In this document: positions 1-12,922 of the stretch, piece after piece
How positions within the stretch are numbered: position 1 is the stretch's first letter
Layout: each line of letters begins with the position of its first letter
Made by a program: the position numbers and the translations under genes
NCBI GenBank assembly: GCA_007922305.1
Contig: ML677358.1
Span: 13,037,343-13,101,342 of the forward strand
DNA from: Dermatemys mawii
Lineage: Eukaryota; Chordata; Testudines; Dermatemydidae
DNA: 64,000 nucleotides
Direction: 5' to 3'
Notes under the pieces: model-generated
The model's database searches: none
Told to the model about the DNA's origin: nothing
The model's input: only the letters and a program-made list of their open reading frames with translations

Positions 1-224
1 ACCTAGCTGGGGGGCTAAGATTCTGCAACCCCGAAGGGTTGGAGGCTGGCCAGAGTAGCAGAAAACCAGCAGAGAAACTGAGGCCAGCTGCCTGTTTCAC
101 CACCCAGTGCTACAAGGGCGTGCTAGAACATCTAGTGGCACAGGCAGGCAGGGGATCGGCTCCTGGCAAGAAGGGGAAATTGAGACCTGTGAGCATTGTG
201 ACACCCTACCCATTTTGGTTAATC

Positions 225-1130
225 AGGGAAGATGGAGCAACAGACCCAAACGTTGCTCCTGCAGTTGAGGAGGGAGACTGCAGAAATAGAAAGAGGCACA
301 ATGGTGCTTGTAGGAGGCCTGCTTCCATCACCAGGAGTGGTTGCCCCAGCAGCTGGGTTAATGGCTCCTTGGATTTTGGCTGGTGTTGGAGAGGATTGCT
401 TAGGGCAGCTGGTCCCTAGCCTGGTGGTCCCTGCAACTGTTGCCGGGCTGAATCCTTCCTGCAGGGAGTGGAGCACAAACAATGCCCAGAGACTAATTTT
501 GTAAAGAAAACCTAGGATCACTTGGTCCGTGAGCAGGTCTTGCAGATGATTCCAGTCAGCATCAGTAGGTGAGGCAACCAAGAGGGTACAAGCCTTTTTG
601 GAGGCTGGAGGAGGCGAGTACCCTGTGAGACATGGCAGGGTACGAGGGGAGGACTAGAAGAAGGGATCCCCCAAGTTCAGGAGTTGCAGAGAAGCTCTTC
701 TGGAGAGAGTACTGAGTAATCCAAAATGGGGATGCACACTAGCTGCCAGGGCCTTGGTCAGTCCTATAATCTAACAGAATCACTTTTGGGGACAGCCTGG
801 ACATGTCTAGTATGAATGCCCACTAAACAAGTGCAATTAGCTGGGCTACTGTTCTAGCCAGGTTTGTAGCCTGGGGGTCCTCTCTGAATGGCACCAGGAC
901 TCCGCTATATGGGGTACCAGTGAGGCTAGAAGGAATGTCAGTGGAAGGCCTTGTGGACTCAGGTTGTGGGCACATCCTGACTAGGAAAATAGGATTTTGG
1001 CAAAGAAGATGGACTGGCACCTCCCTGTACACATCTCATGTATGCATGGGGAAATGCTGCGGGTTTACCCCCAAAAGAGGGTTAGCTGGGGATACAAGGA
1101 TGGAGAGTTCTCCTATGTGGTAGGGTAGTC
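225..1130 (+). pseudogene. Broken LTR-retroelement gag-protease relic
   Basis: This stretch reads, with several frame changes and stops, like the gag end and protease start of a Ty3/gypsy-like or retroviral-like element. A glutamine-rich start (MEQQTQTLLLQL, from 232) matches the usual beginning of such gag proteins. At 515-600 a capsid-like piece (DHLVREQVLQ) continues in another frame (EAT..VQAFLEAGG). At about 790-840 a decayed zinc knuckle reads GQPGHV-stop-YECPLNKC, with its first two cysteines lost. At 920-1120 an aspartic-protease start carries the DSG catalytic triplet, followed by the usual region up to a stop. The order gag, zinc knuckle, protease is right, so I am fairly confident of the class. 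No LTR, reverse transcriptase or integrase was seen. It is dead, and the family is not certain. Confidence 0.6.
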
Positions 1131-2852
1131 AGATATTCTGTGACTGGTGACCTTGGTAAGAGACTAACACGGTATCCCAGTCCTGAGGGGGAGGAAATCT
1201 GCAACAACCTGAACCTGAAGCAACTGAGGATGGGGAAAGCCAGTGGTTGTTCAGAAAAGGAATGGAGAGAACTGGACATTTGAGTTGAGACAGCTGAGAG
1301 GAGATGTGGGGAAGTCTTTATCTCCTTTTTAGAGCTTACAGGGATAGCTTGAAAAGCTGTTAACAAGAGCTGGAGAATAGAAGCCCTTCTGGGTAGAATT
1401 CTTTCAAACTGAGAATAAAACCAGAGCAAGAATTGACACAGTCTAGGAGGGAGGCAGGCACGGGGAACAGCAGTGCTCAATGCACGAGCATATAGAGAAA
1501 GGTGCCAGGGAGCAGAAACTCATATTAATAAATTAACAGTGTACAGTTGGGACCCAGGCAGGCTCTCACGTAGAAAGAAAGAGCTGTCTGGATGACTGCA
1601 GCCCCTCCTCAGTGCCTCAAGGCCTTGGTGTCAGGCCAGGAGCAAAAGCAGCGTTCCCTGGAGGCAGGGCTGTCAGAGGAACCCCAGTGATGCAAAGAGA
1701 CCAAGTTCTCAGATCTGTTTACAGTCTTTATGAGTTAGTTAAGAATCTCTGTCCTTTTCTTAAGAGTCAGACAGTATCTGAGTCCTCCTTTCTGGTAAAC
1801 ACTAGAATATAATAAGATATTTCAAAAGGGATGCAACTTTGATTATGCTTTGAAGTGTTGAAAGAGGGGCCCAAAGAGACTTGCATCATTTCTGTACTTT
1901 CACAAGAACTGCTAGTGGGAGGTATTTCTATATATTTTTTTTTTAATCCTTCATCCCAGTCATTTTTTGTTATGGAGTTCAGTGCACAAACACTGTCCAC
2001 CATCCCCCTATGCATAAAGAATTTAAACAGTATCTTAAAAGCAAAACCATTATTGTTTCAACATTTGAAGAGAGGCATTTAGAATTAAGCCTTTCTAAGC
2101 TATTATGTTTGCTGATGGTAAAGTTTATCATCTTGGCTATTTATGATTTTATCAGTAATATTTTGATGTGCGGGTTTGTAAAGAGATGGAAATGAAATAT
2201 TTGCAATTTTACTTGTAAATGAGGAATATATAGTGAATGACAACATTGAAATTCAAGGAAGAAAATGAAATTTGTAGGTGGAAAGAACTTAAATCCTTTC
2301 TAGCCCATCCCTCAGCAAATGTGGGATGATGCATATGTTTAGCCCATAATACATCTCACATTCAGAGTCTCTAAGTCCAACAGAAAAGTATTTTATATAC
2401 ACATTTTTAAGATGGTGGTACATTTTTTTTTAAATGACTAATATCCAGAAAGAACAAACCATTTGAGAGCCAAACATACCCCACATTGCAGTGACAACTA
2501 CACCAGTGACATTACCACCTTGCTAGCCTTTCTGAGAGCAGATCTCTCCTCTTTCCTCTGTCAAGTTGAAACCTGCCACTCAGTGGTTACAACACCGAAT
2601 AACTCCGGCTTTGCTATCTACAGAAAAGCGGGGAAGAGTGAGTGTCGGTGGTGGAAAGTCTGGTGCCAAATTAAACTTCAGTGGAAACATGGTGGAAATT
2701 CTGGACCAGGTGAGTGACTGCTTAATGAATGTTGCAGAGGCTGTCATGTGGCCTCTCTTTTCCCACAGGTTTTGATTTATTATTTGAAAATAGCACTTTA
2801 GCTGAGATAAGTTTTGTTCTTTCACCCCACCCCATTTTCATTTTAATAGGAG
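1131..2852. other. Non-coding, AT-richer spacer
   Basis: No gene or recognisable repeat is supported here. Only short chance ORFs are present, none with a domain, good codon pattern or splice signals. The first few hundred bases may still belong to the retroelement relic to the left, but no pol motif could be read. Confidence 0.4.
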
Positions 2853-3020
2853 GCAACGTGGTTCAATGGGTAAAGTACTGGCTTGGGACTCAGAAGCCAT
2901 GGAGTCTCTTCATGGCTCTGCAACTGCTCTGCTGTGTGCCGTTGGGCAAGTCACCTCACTGGCCTGTCAGCATTATTGCAATGCAGATATTAAATAACAC
3001 TAAATGTGGGCTCCAAGGTG
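2853..3020 (+). repeat. MIR/CORE-type SINE copy
   Basis: The sequence has the MIR layout: a tRNA-like opening (gtggttcaatgggtaaagta), then 'gcttgggactcagaagcc', 'tggctctgcaactgctctgctgtgtg' in pieces, and 'gggcaagtcacctcactg'. This ancient tRNA-derived SINE is shared by amniotes. The copy is diverged, as expected for its age. Ends are approximate. Confidence 0.75.
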
Positions 3021-5273
3021 TCTTCTATATGCTTGTTGCAGGAAGGGGAAAATTGTTAGAATATTAATCTTAATCCATTGAAGGAGATGTTGGTGTCTCT
3101 CAATGCTGTTACGAATTTTACTTAACAGTACTGATGGCCTTTGCACAATGTAGACTTACTGCTAGCCAGGGGAGTGCTTATAAGTGTTGGGTTTTTTTGG
3201 TAAATCATTTGGCTAGCATGAGCAGACAGCTGTGGTTAACACCCCATTTGTGCGACATTTCCTCTGGCGCTTATTGCAGGTTGATGGGCTTTCCACTGGC
3301 TCCTGAAGCTTAATTTAAACACCGAATGCACAGAATGGTTGACAAATACTAATAAAAATAAATAAAAGAGCAGACAGTTTGATTTGCCTTACCAAAGACA
3401 AACCAACGTTTCAAATGCTATACCCATTATGGGCCTGTGACTTCAAAGGGCTTTGGATCAGACCCTATGTATCTACTGGACAGGTCTCCAAAAAAACCTA
3501 ACCAAACCCTATCTTCACCTCTCGAGATACTGCTCTGTGCCAGTGTCCTGGAAAGGACTGCTGCTGGAAGGCATCGATTCTGGGGAGGGCATCCTTGCCA
3601 GGGATGTCTATGTGCATTTGCATCCTGGCCATTAACCTCCTGCCCTGTCACATACCTGAATGGAGGAAGCCAGACTTCGTGATCTGGAGCTGGAAACCTG
3701 GTAAAAAGTGCTGGCCCACCAGACTGCTACTGCTATTGATAATATGGAGCATATAGGCTTCACATACCCAGCAATGTCCCTGTTTCACAACAGAGTGGGC
3801 AGGCTGGCCATTTCTGTTATCTAGTGCACATGTTCATGACACTTTTCCTTGGATCTTCACTCCCTGTACAATTACTGGTACAAGGCTTTGGGTTAATAGC
3901 AAACTTGAGGTTTTCATTCACTACAGACAAATTTATTCTGCCCAGTCACTAGCTCATCTTTTCCTGTCTTAACTAGTTCACCTTTTTTAACACCACTTAT
4001 CATACCTCATTAATAGTTTATCAAAAATATGTCCTCCAGAAGCTATCCGGGCAGCAATTAGACACAATTCTACATGTACTTCTCAAAGTTCGCCCAGAAG
4101 AGCTTTCTCTTCATTTTTTTTTTAATGAATGATCAATTGGAAATTAACCAGTAGCTCCTACAGCTACTTTGATCTTTACTAAATATCACTCTGTTCTCAT
4201 CTCTTGCTCCTATGCAATACATTAATTGCTTGGATATTTACTTCACAACCTTTCATACGTCTGTCTGGATTTGAAGAGTTTGTGTTTATTCAGTTTTTCT
4301 GTTCCCAACTAATTCATCTTCAGGTACCATCCATCCATCTTCCTTCCGCTCTAATTTCTGATCTTAGAGACTCCTTTAAGCCTCAGTACTCTATTGCACC
4401 ATAAGCAATTCCCCTAATCTTAACCTACTGGGCAATGATCTTCCCAGTCACCTATGGGCTCCCCTGCAGGACAGAGTAGCTGGAGCACAGAGAGTTCTAG
4501 CCATACCCTCATCTCAACGACACTGCATCACAGCCTGGGCAGAGGTCCTGATACAGTTTTTCTAGTGGGGGTGCTGAGAGCCATTCAGCCAAACTGCAAA
4601 CCCTGTACTTAATGGAAACCACTTGAAGCCAGGAGGAGCAGGAGCACTGCTACTTCCAGCACTTATGATCCTGGGGTCTGTGCCTGCATCCTCTGTTCTG
4701 GGGCCTGGTAGGCCAGCCCTATACTACTATTGTATCCCCTTTGCAGTAACAGAATTCTTGGCTGGGAGGAATCTGGCTGTTTTCCATCACCATGGAGTGG
4801 TGTTGCAGAGCTAGAACACAGCCAAGTTGTGGCCTAGGTGTTTGAAGGAGTTGGGTAGGCACTGACCTGAAGTTTCAGGGGTGAGAGATGAGAGGGAGCA
4901 GCCACGAAGGCTTGTGACCTCTATCAACTTACTTCTGGCTTGTTGGATCTGAAAATTTGTGGAGTTCATTTATCAGGGCACCTCCAATTTCAGGGCAGGA
5001 AAGACAGGAGTCTTGAGGTCCAAACCAGCACTGTTTGGGCTCACAATGAATAAACATGGGCAAACAAACCCATGATTCCAAAGAGCTCCCTTCCCTCCTG
5101 CATAGTGGACTTTAAAGGTACAATATCTATGTACAATGACAGATCTGTTATGAACCAGTCCCCAAGTCCAGAAGAAATATGACTCTAGTCACAGCCCAGG
5201 TTCCAATTCCTTCAGACTGGAAACTTCCTGTAGTTCATTAAAATTAATGTGAACAGCTAGATTTCCCTTAAAG
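3021..5273. other. Intergenic, nothing recognised
   Basis: About 2.2 kb with no supported gene. ORFs are short and scattered. There is no clear transposon end, tandem repeat or RNA gene. Confidence 0.4.
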
Positions 5274-5677
5274 CAGTGGCTCTTCACCTCTCCAGACTAC
5301 TGTATCCCTTTCAGGAATCTGATTTGTCTTGCAAACCCACAAGTTTCATCTCACTTAAACTATTTGCTTACAAACTCAGACAAAAATATACAAAAGTGTC
5401 ACAGCAAACTATTACTTAAAAATGGCTTACTTTCTCGTTTTTACCATATATTTATAAAATCAACTGGAATATAAATGTACTTATTTCAGTACATATTCTA
5501 TCGAGCAGTATAAACAAGTCATTATCTGTGTGAAATTTTAGTTTGTAGTGACTTTCCTAGTGCTTTTTATGTAGTCTGTAGTAAAACTTGGCAAATACCT
5601 AGATGAGTTGATGTCCTCCCACTGGAAGACCTGTGAGTACCCCCAGGGTTACACATACCCCTGGCTGAGAATCGTTG
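5274..5677. mobile_element. hAT-type non-autonomous DNA transposon
   Basis: The left end reads CAGTGGCTCTTCACC and the right end, read on the other strand, CAACGATTCTCAGCC, which are matching imperfect terminal inverted repeats of the 'cagtggctctcaacc' kind. The flanks are ccttaaag (5266-5273) and ccgtaaaa (5678-5685), an 8-bp target duplication with two differences. An 8-bp duplication is the mark of hAT elements. The interior (~400 bp) has no transposase. Confidence 0.65.
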
Positions 5678-7291
5678 CCGTAAAATAGTCTTAAACTGTT
5701 GCTTTCATCCTACATCCAAAGTTCTTGTTAGAATACCTCTTTTAAAGCTCCTTTTTTTGCTAATTTAATTAATGTGCCTCTTTCTCTTAATTATATGCTT
5801 GTTAGTTTTAAATCTAGAATAGAACCTCAGTTACAAAAACCTCAGGAATGGAAGTTGGCTGTAACTCTGAAATGTTCATAACTGAACAAAATGTTACGGT
5901 TGTTCTTTCAAAAGTTTTTACAACTGAACATTGACTTAATACAGCTTGACACTTCACTATGCAGAAGAAAAATGCTGTTTTCCCTTTTTTAAAAATAGTT
6001 TAACACAGTGGTGTATTGTATTTGGAGGGTAAGAGTTCCATCTCTGCTGCTGCCTGACTGGGTACTTCTGGTTCCAAATGAGGAGTGTGGTGGACTGATC
6101 GGTTCATAACTCTGTTGTTTGTATCTCTCTGAGGTTCTACTGTACTGTCATTAGTCTCCTGTGCTATGTACTGACTATACTGCATACCTACCCTGAATGG
6201 TCTGTTTGTCCTTGACCATGTGACAGTGGTTCAGATGTTATCCTCTGATCAATAGCTGTCTGGGCACAGCAATGTACCTCCTGTGGTGCAAATGGCCTGA
6301 GGTGAGACTTCTTGGGTTTTTTCTTCACCAAACAACTCTGATCATGTGGGTCCATCACCTTCTCCTCTCTTTAGTAACCTTGCCATTAAAAAACCTAAGG
6401 ATTCTCAGTCATCACATTTTTTCTGTGTGACTCACCGTTAGAGCTGAGAGCATTATTGGCGGGGGCCGGGGGAATTGCGAGTTCAGAAGGGTTTTTCCCC
6501 CCGTTTGCAAATTCTGAATGAGCAAGGCTTGATTCTTTCTGTTTGAGTGTGTTCTTATTTGTAATGGAGTGGTTTGTGTTTAAAAAAATCTGAGTCTAGG
6601 GGTTGCTGGCAAGTTGGTCGCTATAGCTAAAGATGTCAGAGCTGTCTAAGGGATTTGATGCATTTTAGTGGAAACAGGCATCCAAATCCTGTGGTCGGCT
6701 TTCACAGTCTCAGAAAGCAGGTATTTGCTCTTCGTGATTTGCTAGACAAACCATGGGATTATTTACCCAAGTCACATGGTTTTGACTTTATTCTAATCTT
6801 ATTGGATGACTTAAACTTTATCAGTTGGTATTCCTTAGTTTGTTTGAACTATCCACAAACAGGTTGGGATTGTTGCTGATTTGTTCCCTATTAATAGTTG
6901 TTGTACTAATCTTTTCCATGTTTAAAAAAAGAGAGAGCTTTTCATAATGGCCATGACAGTCTTTCAGGGCACCTACTCCTGCAGCGGGGGAGGGGACGGT
7001 GGGCAGGGGCTGCATTCGTGCTGGTATTTGTAATGTTAGTTTGCTTTCTGCAAATATGCTGGCAAATAAAAAGTTGCACAAATTAATGTCTGTGTCCAAA
7101 TGAATAAACAAGTAGCAAATACTGCAGAGCTGTTGGTGTTAAAACAGGGAGAGCTTGTCTCTGAAAATTTAATTTATTTTATGTAATGTAACCTCATAAG
7201 CTTCAGCCTGCCCCTACAGTCCAAAGCTCTGTCTTCTGGGACAGGCAGGCCTATAACTGTGCCCCTCTCCCCCCGCCCCTGAGCTCTAGCA
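5678..7291. other. Intergenic, nothing recognised
   Basis: About 1.6 kb with no supported gene or repeat. Short ORFs only. Confidence 0.4.
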
Positions 7292-7999
7292 CAGGGGGCG
7301 GGAAACTTATTGGCCTGAAGGTCACAATTGTAGGACAGGACATGAATGCTCACAGAATTGGGGTGGGGATGTAGGAGGGGATGAGGGCTCTTGTTGGAGT
7401 GTGGGCTCCAGGGTGGGGCCAGAAATGAGGAATTCACGGTGTGGGAGGGGGCACTGGGGTGGGGCTGGTGATGAGGAGTTTGGGGTGCAGGAGGGTGCTC
7501 CAGGCTGGGATTGAGAGATTCAGAGGGCGGAAGGGGGAATCAGGACTAGGGCAGGGGGCTGGAGTGCAGGGAGAGGCTCAAGGGTGCAGGCTCTGGGCAG
7601 CGCTTACCTAAAGCACCTGCCGGAAGCCATGGCCATGTCCCCGCTCTGGCTTTGTGCACTGCTCCGTCTGCAGGCACCGCCCCTGCAGCTCTCATTGGCC
7701 ACAGCTACCAGCAAATGGGATCTGTGGAGACAGCACTTGGGGCGGGGGCAGCATGCAGAGTGCAGCCCCCTGGCTGCCCCTACATGTAGGAGCCAGAGTG
7801 GGTCCATGCCATTGCTTCCAGAAGCAGCGTGGAACGGTCCGTTGCCCCCCCCCCCCCCCCCCGCCCCAACCCTGCTCCCCAGCTGGAGCACTGAAACAGG
7901 GCAAGTCCCAGACCCCGCTCCCCAGCGGGCACTCAAGAGCCAACTTAAAACAGCTGGTGGGTCAGATCCAGCCCATGAGCCATAGTTTGTCCACCCTTG
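7292..7999. mobile_element. hAT-type non-autonomous element, GC-rich
   Basis: The left end (CAGGGGGCGGGAAACTTA) and the complement of the right end (CAAGGGTGGACAAACTATG) are imperfect inverted repeats, as in the common reptile hAT families whose right end reads like 'catagtttgcccacccctg'. The flanking octamers (ctctagca and ttctgtca) share five of eight bases, so the target duplication is only a weak clue. The inside is GC-rich with a run of 16-18 Cs near 7847. Long overlapping ORFs on both strands here follow from base composition, not coding. Confidence 0.6.
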
Positions 8000-8324
8000 T
8001 TCTGTCAGCTGTTCTATACAGATACCAGCAACATGATTCTGCTGGGTCTAGTAACAAGACTATTCATATATACTTGTGCCCACAGCACAAGGCAAAATGG
8101 AAGGCTCTGCCCAGGTTGTCAGTGGTCAGAGATCAAATAGGATTGCACCAGGGGGTAGTGCTGGGGTTGTATTGTGATTGTGAGGAGTCCTGGATTGCTG
8201 GAAAGGCCGGGAAGTTTGATGCATCTACTGAACTAGGAAATCACCAAGGCCAAAATCTTCATATCAGGTTTAGACCCTGTTATCCATAAATTGGGTTTCA
8301 TTAGTAGCTTCTTAGATTTTAAAG

Positions 8325-8360
8325 CCAGCAGGATTGTTAGAAATGTGTAGTCTGACCAGC
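8325..8360 (-). repeat. CR1 LINE 3' fragment, part 1
   Basis: Antisense CR1 tail ('gtgtagtctgaccagc'). It is separated from its continuation at 8501 by a nested small transposon. The two halves join cleanly when the insert and one 8-bp duplication are removed. Confidence 0.6.
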
Positions 8361-8368
8361 TATATGAC

Positions 8369-8492
8369 TAGGATGACCAGACAGCAAATATGAAAAATCG
8401 GGACAGGGAGTGGAGGGTAATAGGAGCCTATATAAAAAAAAGACCCAAACATCGGGACTGTCCCTAGAAAATCGGAACATGTAGTCACCCTA
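8369..8492. mobile_element. MITE nested in a CR1 fragment
   Basis: A 124-bp element with ends taggatgacca and, on the other strand, tagggtgacta. It is flanked by an exact 8-bp duplication, tatatgac (8361-8368 and 8493-8500). The interior repeats 'aaatcgggac' motifs near both ends in opposite orientation ('gaaaaatcgggacaggg' and 'catcgggactgtccc'), typical of a widespread turtle MITE. The 8-bp duplication fits hAT-type transposition. Confidence 0.75.
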
Positions 8493-8500
8493 TATATGAC

Positions 8501-8695
8501 ACAGGCCAGAGAATCTCCCCTGCTGATTCTGGCATTAAGCCAGCCACTGCTCTTTGAGCCAGAGCACGTCTCTCGGAAGTTTTGATTTTAGAGATTGCAA
8601 ATGATGGAGAATGCACCGCCAGGTCTGTAGGTAAGTTGTTCCAATGGTTCATTACCCCTCCTGTAACCCCACAGCCGCAGTGAGGAACACAGGTT
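8501..8695 (-). repeat. CR1 LINE 3' fragment, part 2
   Basis: Continuation of the interrupted antisense CR1 tail: 'acacaggccagagaatct', then 'tgatggagaatgcaccgcc' and 'ttgttccaatggttcatta', which are familiar CR1 3'-region strings in reptiles. No intact reverse transcriptase is present. Confidence 0.65.
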
Positions 8696-9194
8696 TAAGA
8701 CAGACACGGATGTTAAAGAAAGCAAAGTTCTTTGCTTTGTAGAAATGATTTCTCTAAAGCTGAAGGTGGGGGGAAGTTTTTTGAGGTTGACTGAAGCCAA
8801 TAAAAATACAATCCCTCCGCCCTCGCTTTCTCTTTCAGTGAACGCTGCTTCAGTGGCTTTCCATTTCACACTTTCCGTCATGTCTGCCCCTCCCCCCTCT
8901 TTCCGCCTCCCAATGGCGTCTGTTTTCGTCCATCCTCACCTGAGTTCTCTCCCCTTTACCTTCAGTATTGCAGCTCCCCTACTTTTTCCCCTTCCATTGC
9001 AACTCCCCATCCCTTTCCCCCTTACAGCGTTGCCTCTGCTGCCCTACGCCCTTCCTACCTGGGCTGCTCCTGCCTTCTGTGAGCCGGTAGCAGCACTGGC
9101 AACTTATTGCGAGGCTCGTGATCTCTGTGTTTCTTAATGCCTCAGCCCCTGCAGTCAATTTATTTCAAGAGAGTTTGGGTTTTACTGGGCCTCA

Positions 9195-9985
9195 CTCAGG
9201 CCTCCTGCCTGACAGGCAGAGGCGGTGAGTTGTACAGGCCCAAGGTACTCATGCTCCGTCAATATGAGAGCACTTGGTCCTGGCTCCACCAAAGTTTGAG
9301 GCCGGGTCTCTGCCGTAGCCCCACCTGCCACCCCCCCTCGGAGCATCCCCACCCCAGCCCCGCCTGCTGCCCCTGGGCAATTTAAAAGGCCCTGGCGCTC
9401 CTGCCACCGGCAATACAATGGGGCTAAGGTGGCTTCCTGCCCACTCGCTCCGCTTCCAGAAACGGTCAGCACGTCCCTGCAGCCGCGGAAGTGAGCATGT
9501 CTCCTGCCCCGAGCACCGACTCTACCAACTGTGGCCAATGGGAACTGCGGGGGCGGTACCTGCGGGTAGCTGAGCATGGAGAATCTTCTCCCCCGCCCCC
9601 CCGCTTAGGAGCTGCTACCGGAGGGGGGTGTGGGTCGCTTTTGGGGGCTGCCCAAGGTAAGTGCTGCACCCCTCACCCTCTCCCACACCCCAAAACCCCT
9701 GTCCCAGCTCAAAGCCTGGCCTCTGCAGCCCCTCCTGCATCCCTGCCCCAGCCCAGACCCTGCACCCCAACCCCTTGCCACAGCCCAGACCCTGTCCCCA
9801 AACTCCCTCCCAGAGTTGATCCCCTGCACTCCTTCCCGCACCCCAATTCCCTCCCAGAGCCTGACCCTTCCGCCGCCCCGCTCCTGCACCCAAACTCCCT
9901 CCCAGACCAGTTCGGGGGGCGGGGTGGGACTTGGACCCGTTCTGGGCCCCACCGAAAACTATACAAACCTGCCACCCTGCGCAGC
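9195..9985. repeat. GC-rich interspersed repeat, probably hAT-derived
   Basis: GC- and C-rich block with repeated 'ccctgcaccccaa', 'cccagagcctgaccc' phrases, like the interiors of the elements at 7292 and 28683. ORFs of 115-212 codons overlap on both strands, which is a base-composition effect. No clear ends were found, so borders and class are uncertain. Confidence 0.4.
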
Positions 9986-12922
9986 GCACAATGTGGCTGT
10001 CAAGGTGCTCGGCCCTCTTAAAATGGATGTGCTTGCCGTGGAGTCAGTTTGCACATACACGTCATACAAAGGGTTGTGTGGCCTAAATGTCGTACAGGTA
10101 ACAATGGCATTAAAAAGAGCAGGTAGTGCAACGGTCTCATTGAACGTTTTTATTTGCTACCCGCTCACAAGCATAAACACATTCCTGTCTATTCGTGGGA
10201 CATACAATAGGCACAGATTTGCTAGGCTTTGCAGCCTCCTAAATCTTTATTTGGAGGGTAATTTCTGAGGGGAAAAGGGAGACACAGCATCCTTTCACTC
10301 CAGATGGTGCCTCAAGAAAACAGGTAACACCTACAGAAGGGAGCTAAGCACAGAGAGGAAAGGAGGCAGGCGGGCAGCCTTCCAGTTATTCACCATTGTT
10401 CTAGGAGTTGTAAAAGATCTCGGCTGTAGCTTTTACTCCTCTAAAACCTCTCTCCCCGGGCCGTCGTGGATCTTCCATATGGCCAAGTCAGACATTAAGA
10501 AAATTAAATGAAAAGCTTCTCAACTCAACAGCTTGTCCTGCTGTAGTGGAATGCACAAAAAAAATCCAGGGTCTATCTGGGATAGAAAAGTGAGGTGTCT
10601 ACACCTTCAATCTCACCTACTAACCAATAGGTGCTGATGAGAAACTATACCCTTGCTTTAATCTAACCAGGGTTTTTCAGAAATAGCCTCTGAGCATCTT
10701 TCATGATTTCACCTTTGTAATCATAAACGTTGCTCTTTTAAGCTTCAGCAGCACACGCAAGCTTCTCTCCTGATTCTTCTGTCTGCAAACTGATTCGCTG
10801 CTAGTAATATTTTGCAGACGGTTTCCCCGGCAGCTCTCCCCTGGTTATGGAGGGAGATGTGTGTCTTTCTGTGAGCAATGAAATGTGTGATTTGAGTCTG
10901 TTCACAACCTTTTAAATGGTGGAGCTATAATTGATTTGGTTGTTGTGGAGGTTTTCTCACCTCTAAGTCCCTGCAATCCTCTCGAGTAGGCATTAGCGTC
11001 TCCTTATATCCATTTAGATGCCTGTCTGCACAAAGTAATAAATCTAAATTGCACCACAGTACAGCTGTAATTAAAGGAGGATTCAAATGGAAAGGAGTTT
11101 ATTTTCAACTGCCTCCACTTTTGTTTTTAACATGCCGACTGAGCAGTAGACATCCCTGACCACTTACATTAGTTAACACCTTTGTGGTTAAAATGCACAT
11201 GCATTGCACAGTCATGGAGTTAGTCATTTTTCATATGCTGCTTTCATACATCTAACATGGCTAAGTTAGTGGTGACTGATGGTTTGCGCTGTGTCTTAGG
11301 GGAAATCCAGATTCATGACTCAGACTCCCTCTCTCACTCACTCACTGGTATCACTGCAGATGTAACGTTAACAAAAGATGGATCGCTTTGTATTTACCAT
11401 AGGGTATATGTGAAGACACACACTACTACAGGGCACATAGACAGAGCTTTTCCTCTTTGGCTCTCACAGCACTTCACAGCTAAAGGTAGATTAGTATTAT
11501 TAGGCCCGCAATATAGGTGGGTACACAGAGGCACAGAAATTCATTTGCTTAAGTCAACACACTAAGGCTACATTTACCCTTTGAGCTGGGAATTCCACCC
11601 CCACCTCCATGAGACATACTCACGCTAACTCTTATCAAGCTAGCATGCAAAAAATAGTGAGGTACCCTCAGTAGCATGGGCAGAGGCAAGTGGTAGCATA
11701 GGCTGGCGACCCCGAGTAGTTACCCATGGGTCTGGGTGGGTTTGTATGCAAAGTGGCTAGACCATGCTGCCGCTGCTACGCTAGCAGAGGTGGACCTCAA
11801 ACAGGATTCTCTGACTTCCAGTTGTCTGCTTTAATCACTACACTATGCTGCAACACTACTAATTCTACAGAGCAATAGGGTTGCAGAATCTGTTTGCAAT
11901 CTATTTGTTCTCTATATCTTAAACAGTAGGATTGTGTGTGTGATAGCTTTTAAGAATCAGTGGATAAGCATAATCAACAGTTTTGTATGTACAGGCAGAG
12001 AGGAGCAGAACTCTGAAGAGAATGCCAGTACCTGGACTGCTGGAAATTCACTTGAGTCCCTAATAGCAGTGAAAAAGCAGACCATTTCCACTATACATGA
12101 ACTATAATAATACCACCACAAGACAAGCACTGGCATGTTACTGTACAGGCTTCTGCACACGACTCGCCGGATTCTCTTCCCTTGCCAGCAGAAATCAAAC
12201 ATGCTTCTAGTGAAGTTAACAGAGCCACACTGGTGTACGCACAAGGAGAGTTCTGCCCAACGAGGTTTTCCTATTTTCCACCTCATGTGCTAATGGACTG
12301 AGTTTATCAATAAGCCCTCATCGTTTTTAGATCATTTACACGTTGAAATGTTTAACCGCCAGCTATCAGATGAGAAGTTAGTAGTGAGGCTGACCAGGCT
12401 CTCACAGAATCTGCATTGTGTCAGAAAGCCTATAAAGGGCTGACTAAGCATCCTGCAGGAGATTCCTTGCAGAGTGAATACATCCAGGGGTGCAACACAT
12501 GCCAATTTTGGCATGTGCTGTAAACCCCCATTGGCTTGATGCTCCTACAAATTACACATCCCACTTCTAAACAGCTCTCTCCCCTGTTTAGTGTACCTGG
12601 CTGATAGCTCCATCTCTGCTGTAGAGACATGTATAATTACAGCTGTTCTCGGAGCACAAGACAGGAGTTGCTGAGCTGAGGAGAGAAGCTGTTACAAATG
12701 CCTGCACATCTGAGTGCCCAATCAATAGTTCGGTCCTTAGAGCCCTCCTTTTTTAAAGACTGGCCACATTAGTAGATGTATTGCCTGTTTGCGCGTAGGC
12801 GAGAGATGTAATGGATCACAAATGTATCTGCTTCATGGTAAACATGTAGACTGCACCCCTCTTCTCTGCACAATCCATGAAAGCAGTGGATACAGCAGTG
12901 TATACAGCTGCTCAGCATCACT
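9986..12922. other. Intergenic; MIR-like trace near 11.4-11.6 kb
   Basis: About 2.9 kb without a supported gene. The stretch around 11450-11570 ('tctcacagcacttcacagc... cacagaggcacagaaattc') resembles the 3' part of a MIR-type SINE, weakly. It lies downstream of the gene at 12923 and may include its 3' UTR, but no clear polyadenylation signal was found. Confidence 0.35.

Noticed and set aside
7584..8289. Overlapping ORFs of 83-211 codons on both strands
   Set aside because: They lie in a GC-rich hAT-type element, include a poly-C run translated as poly-Pro, and overlap each other in several frames. No domain or splice signal.
9182..10268. ORFs of 115-212 codons, proline-rich
   Set aside because: Same effect of GC- and C-rich repeat sequence; the opposite-strand shadows are equally long.
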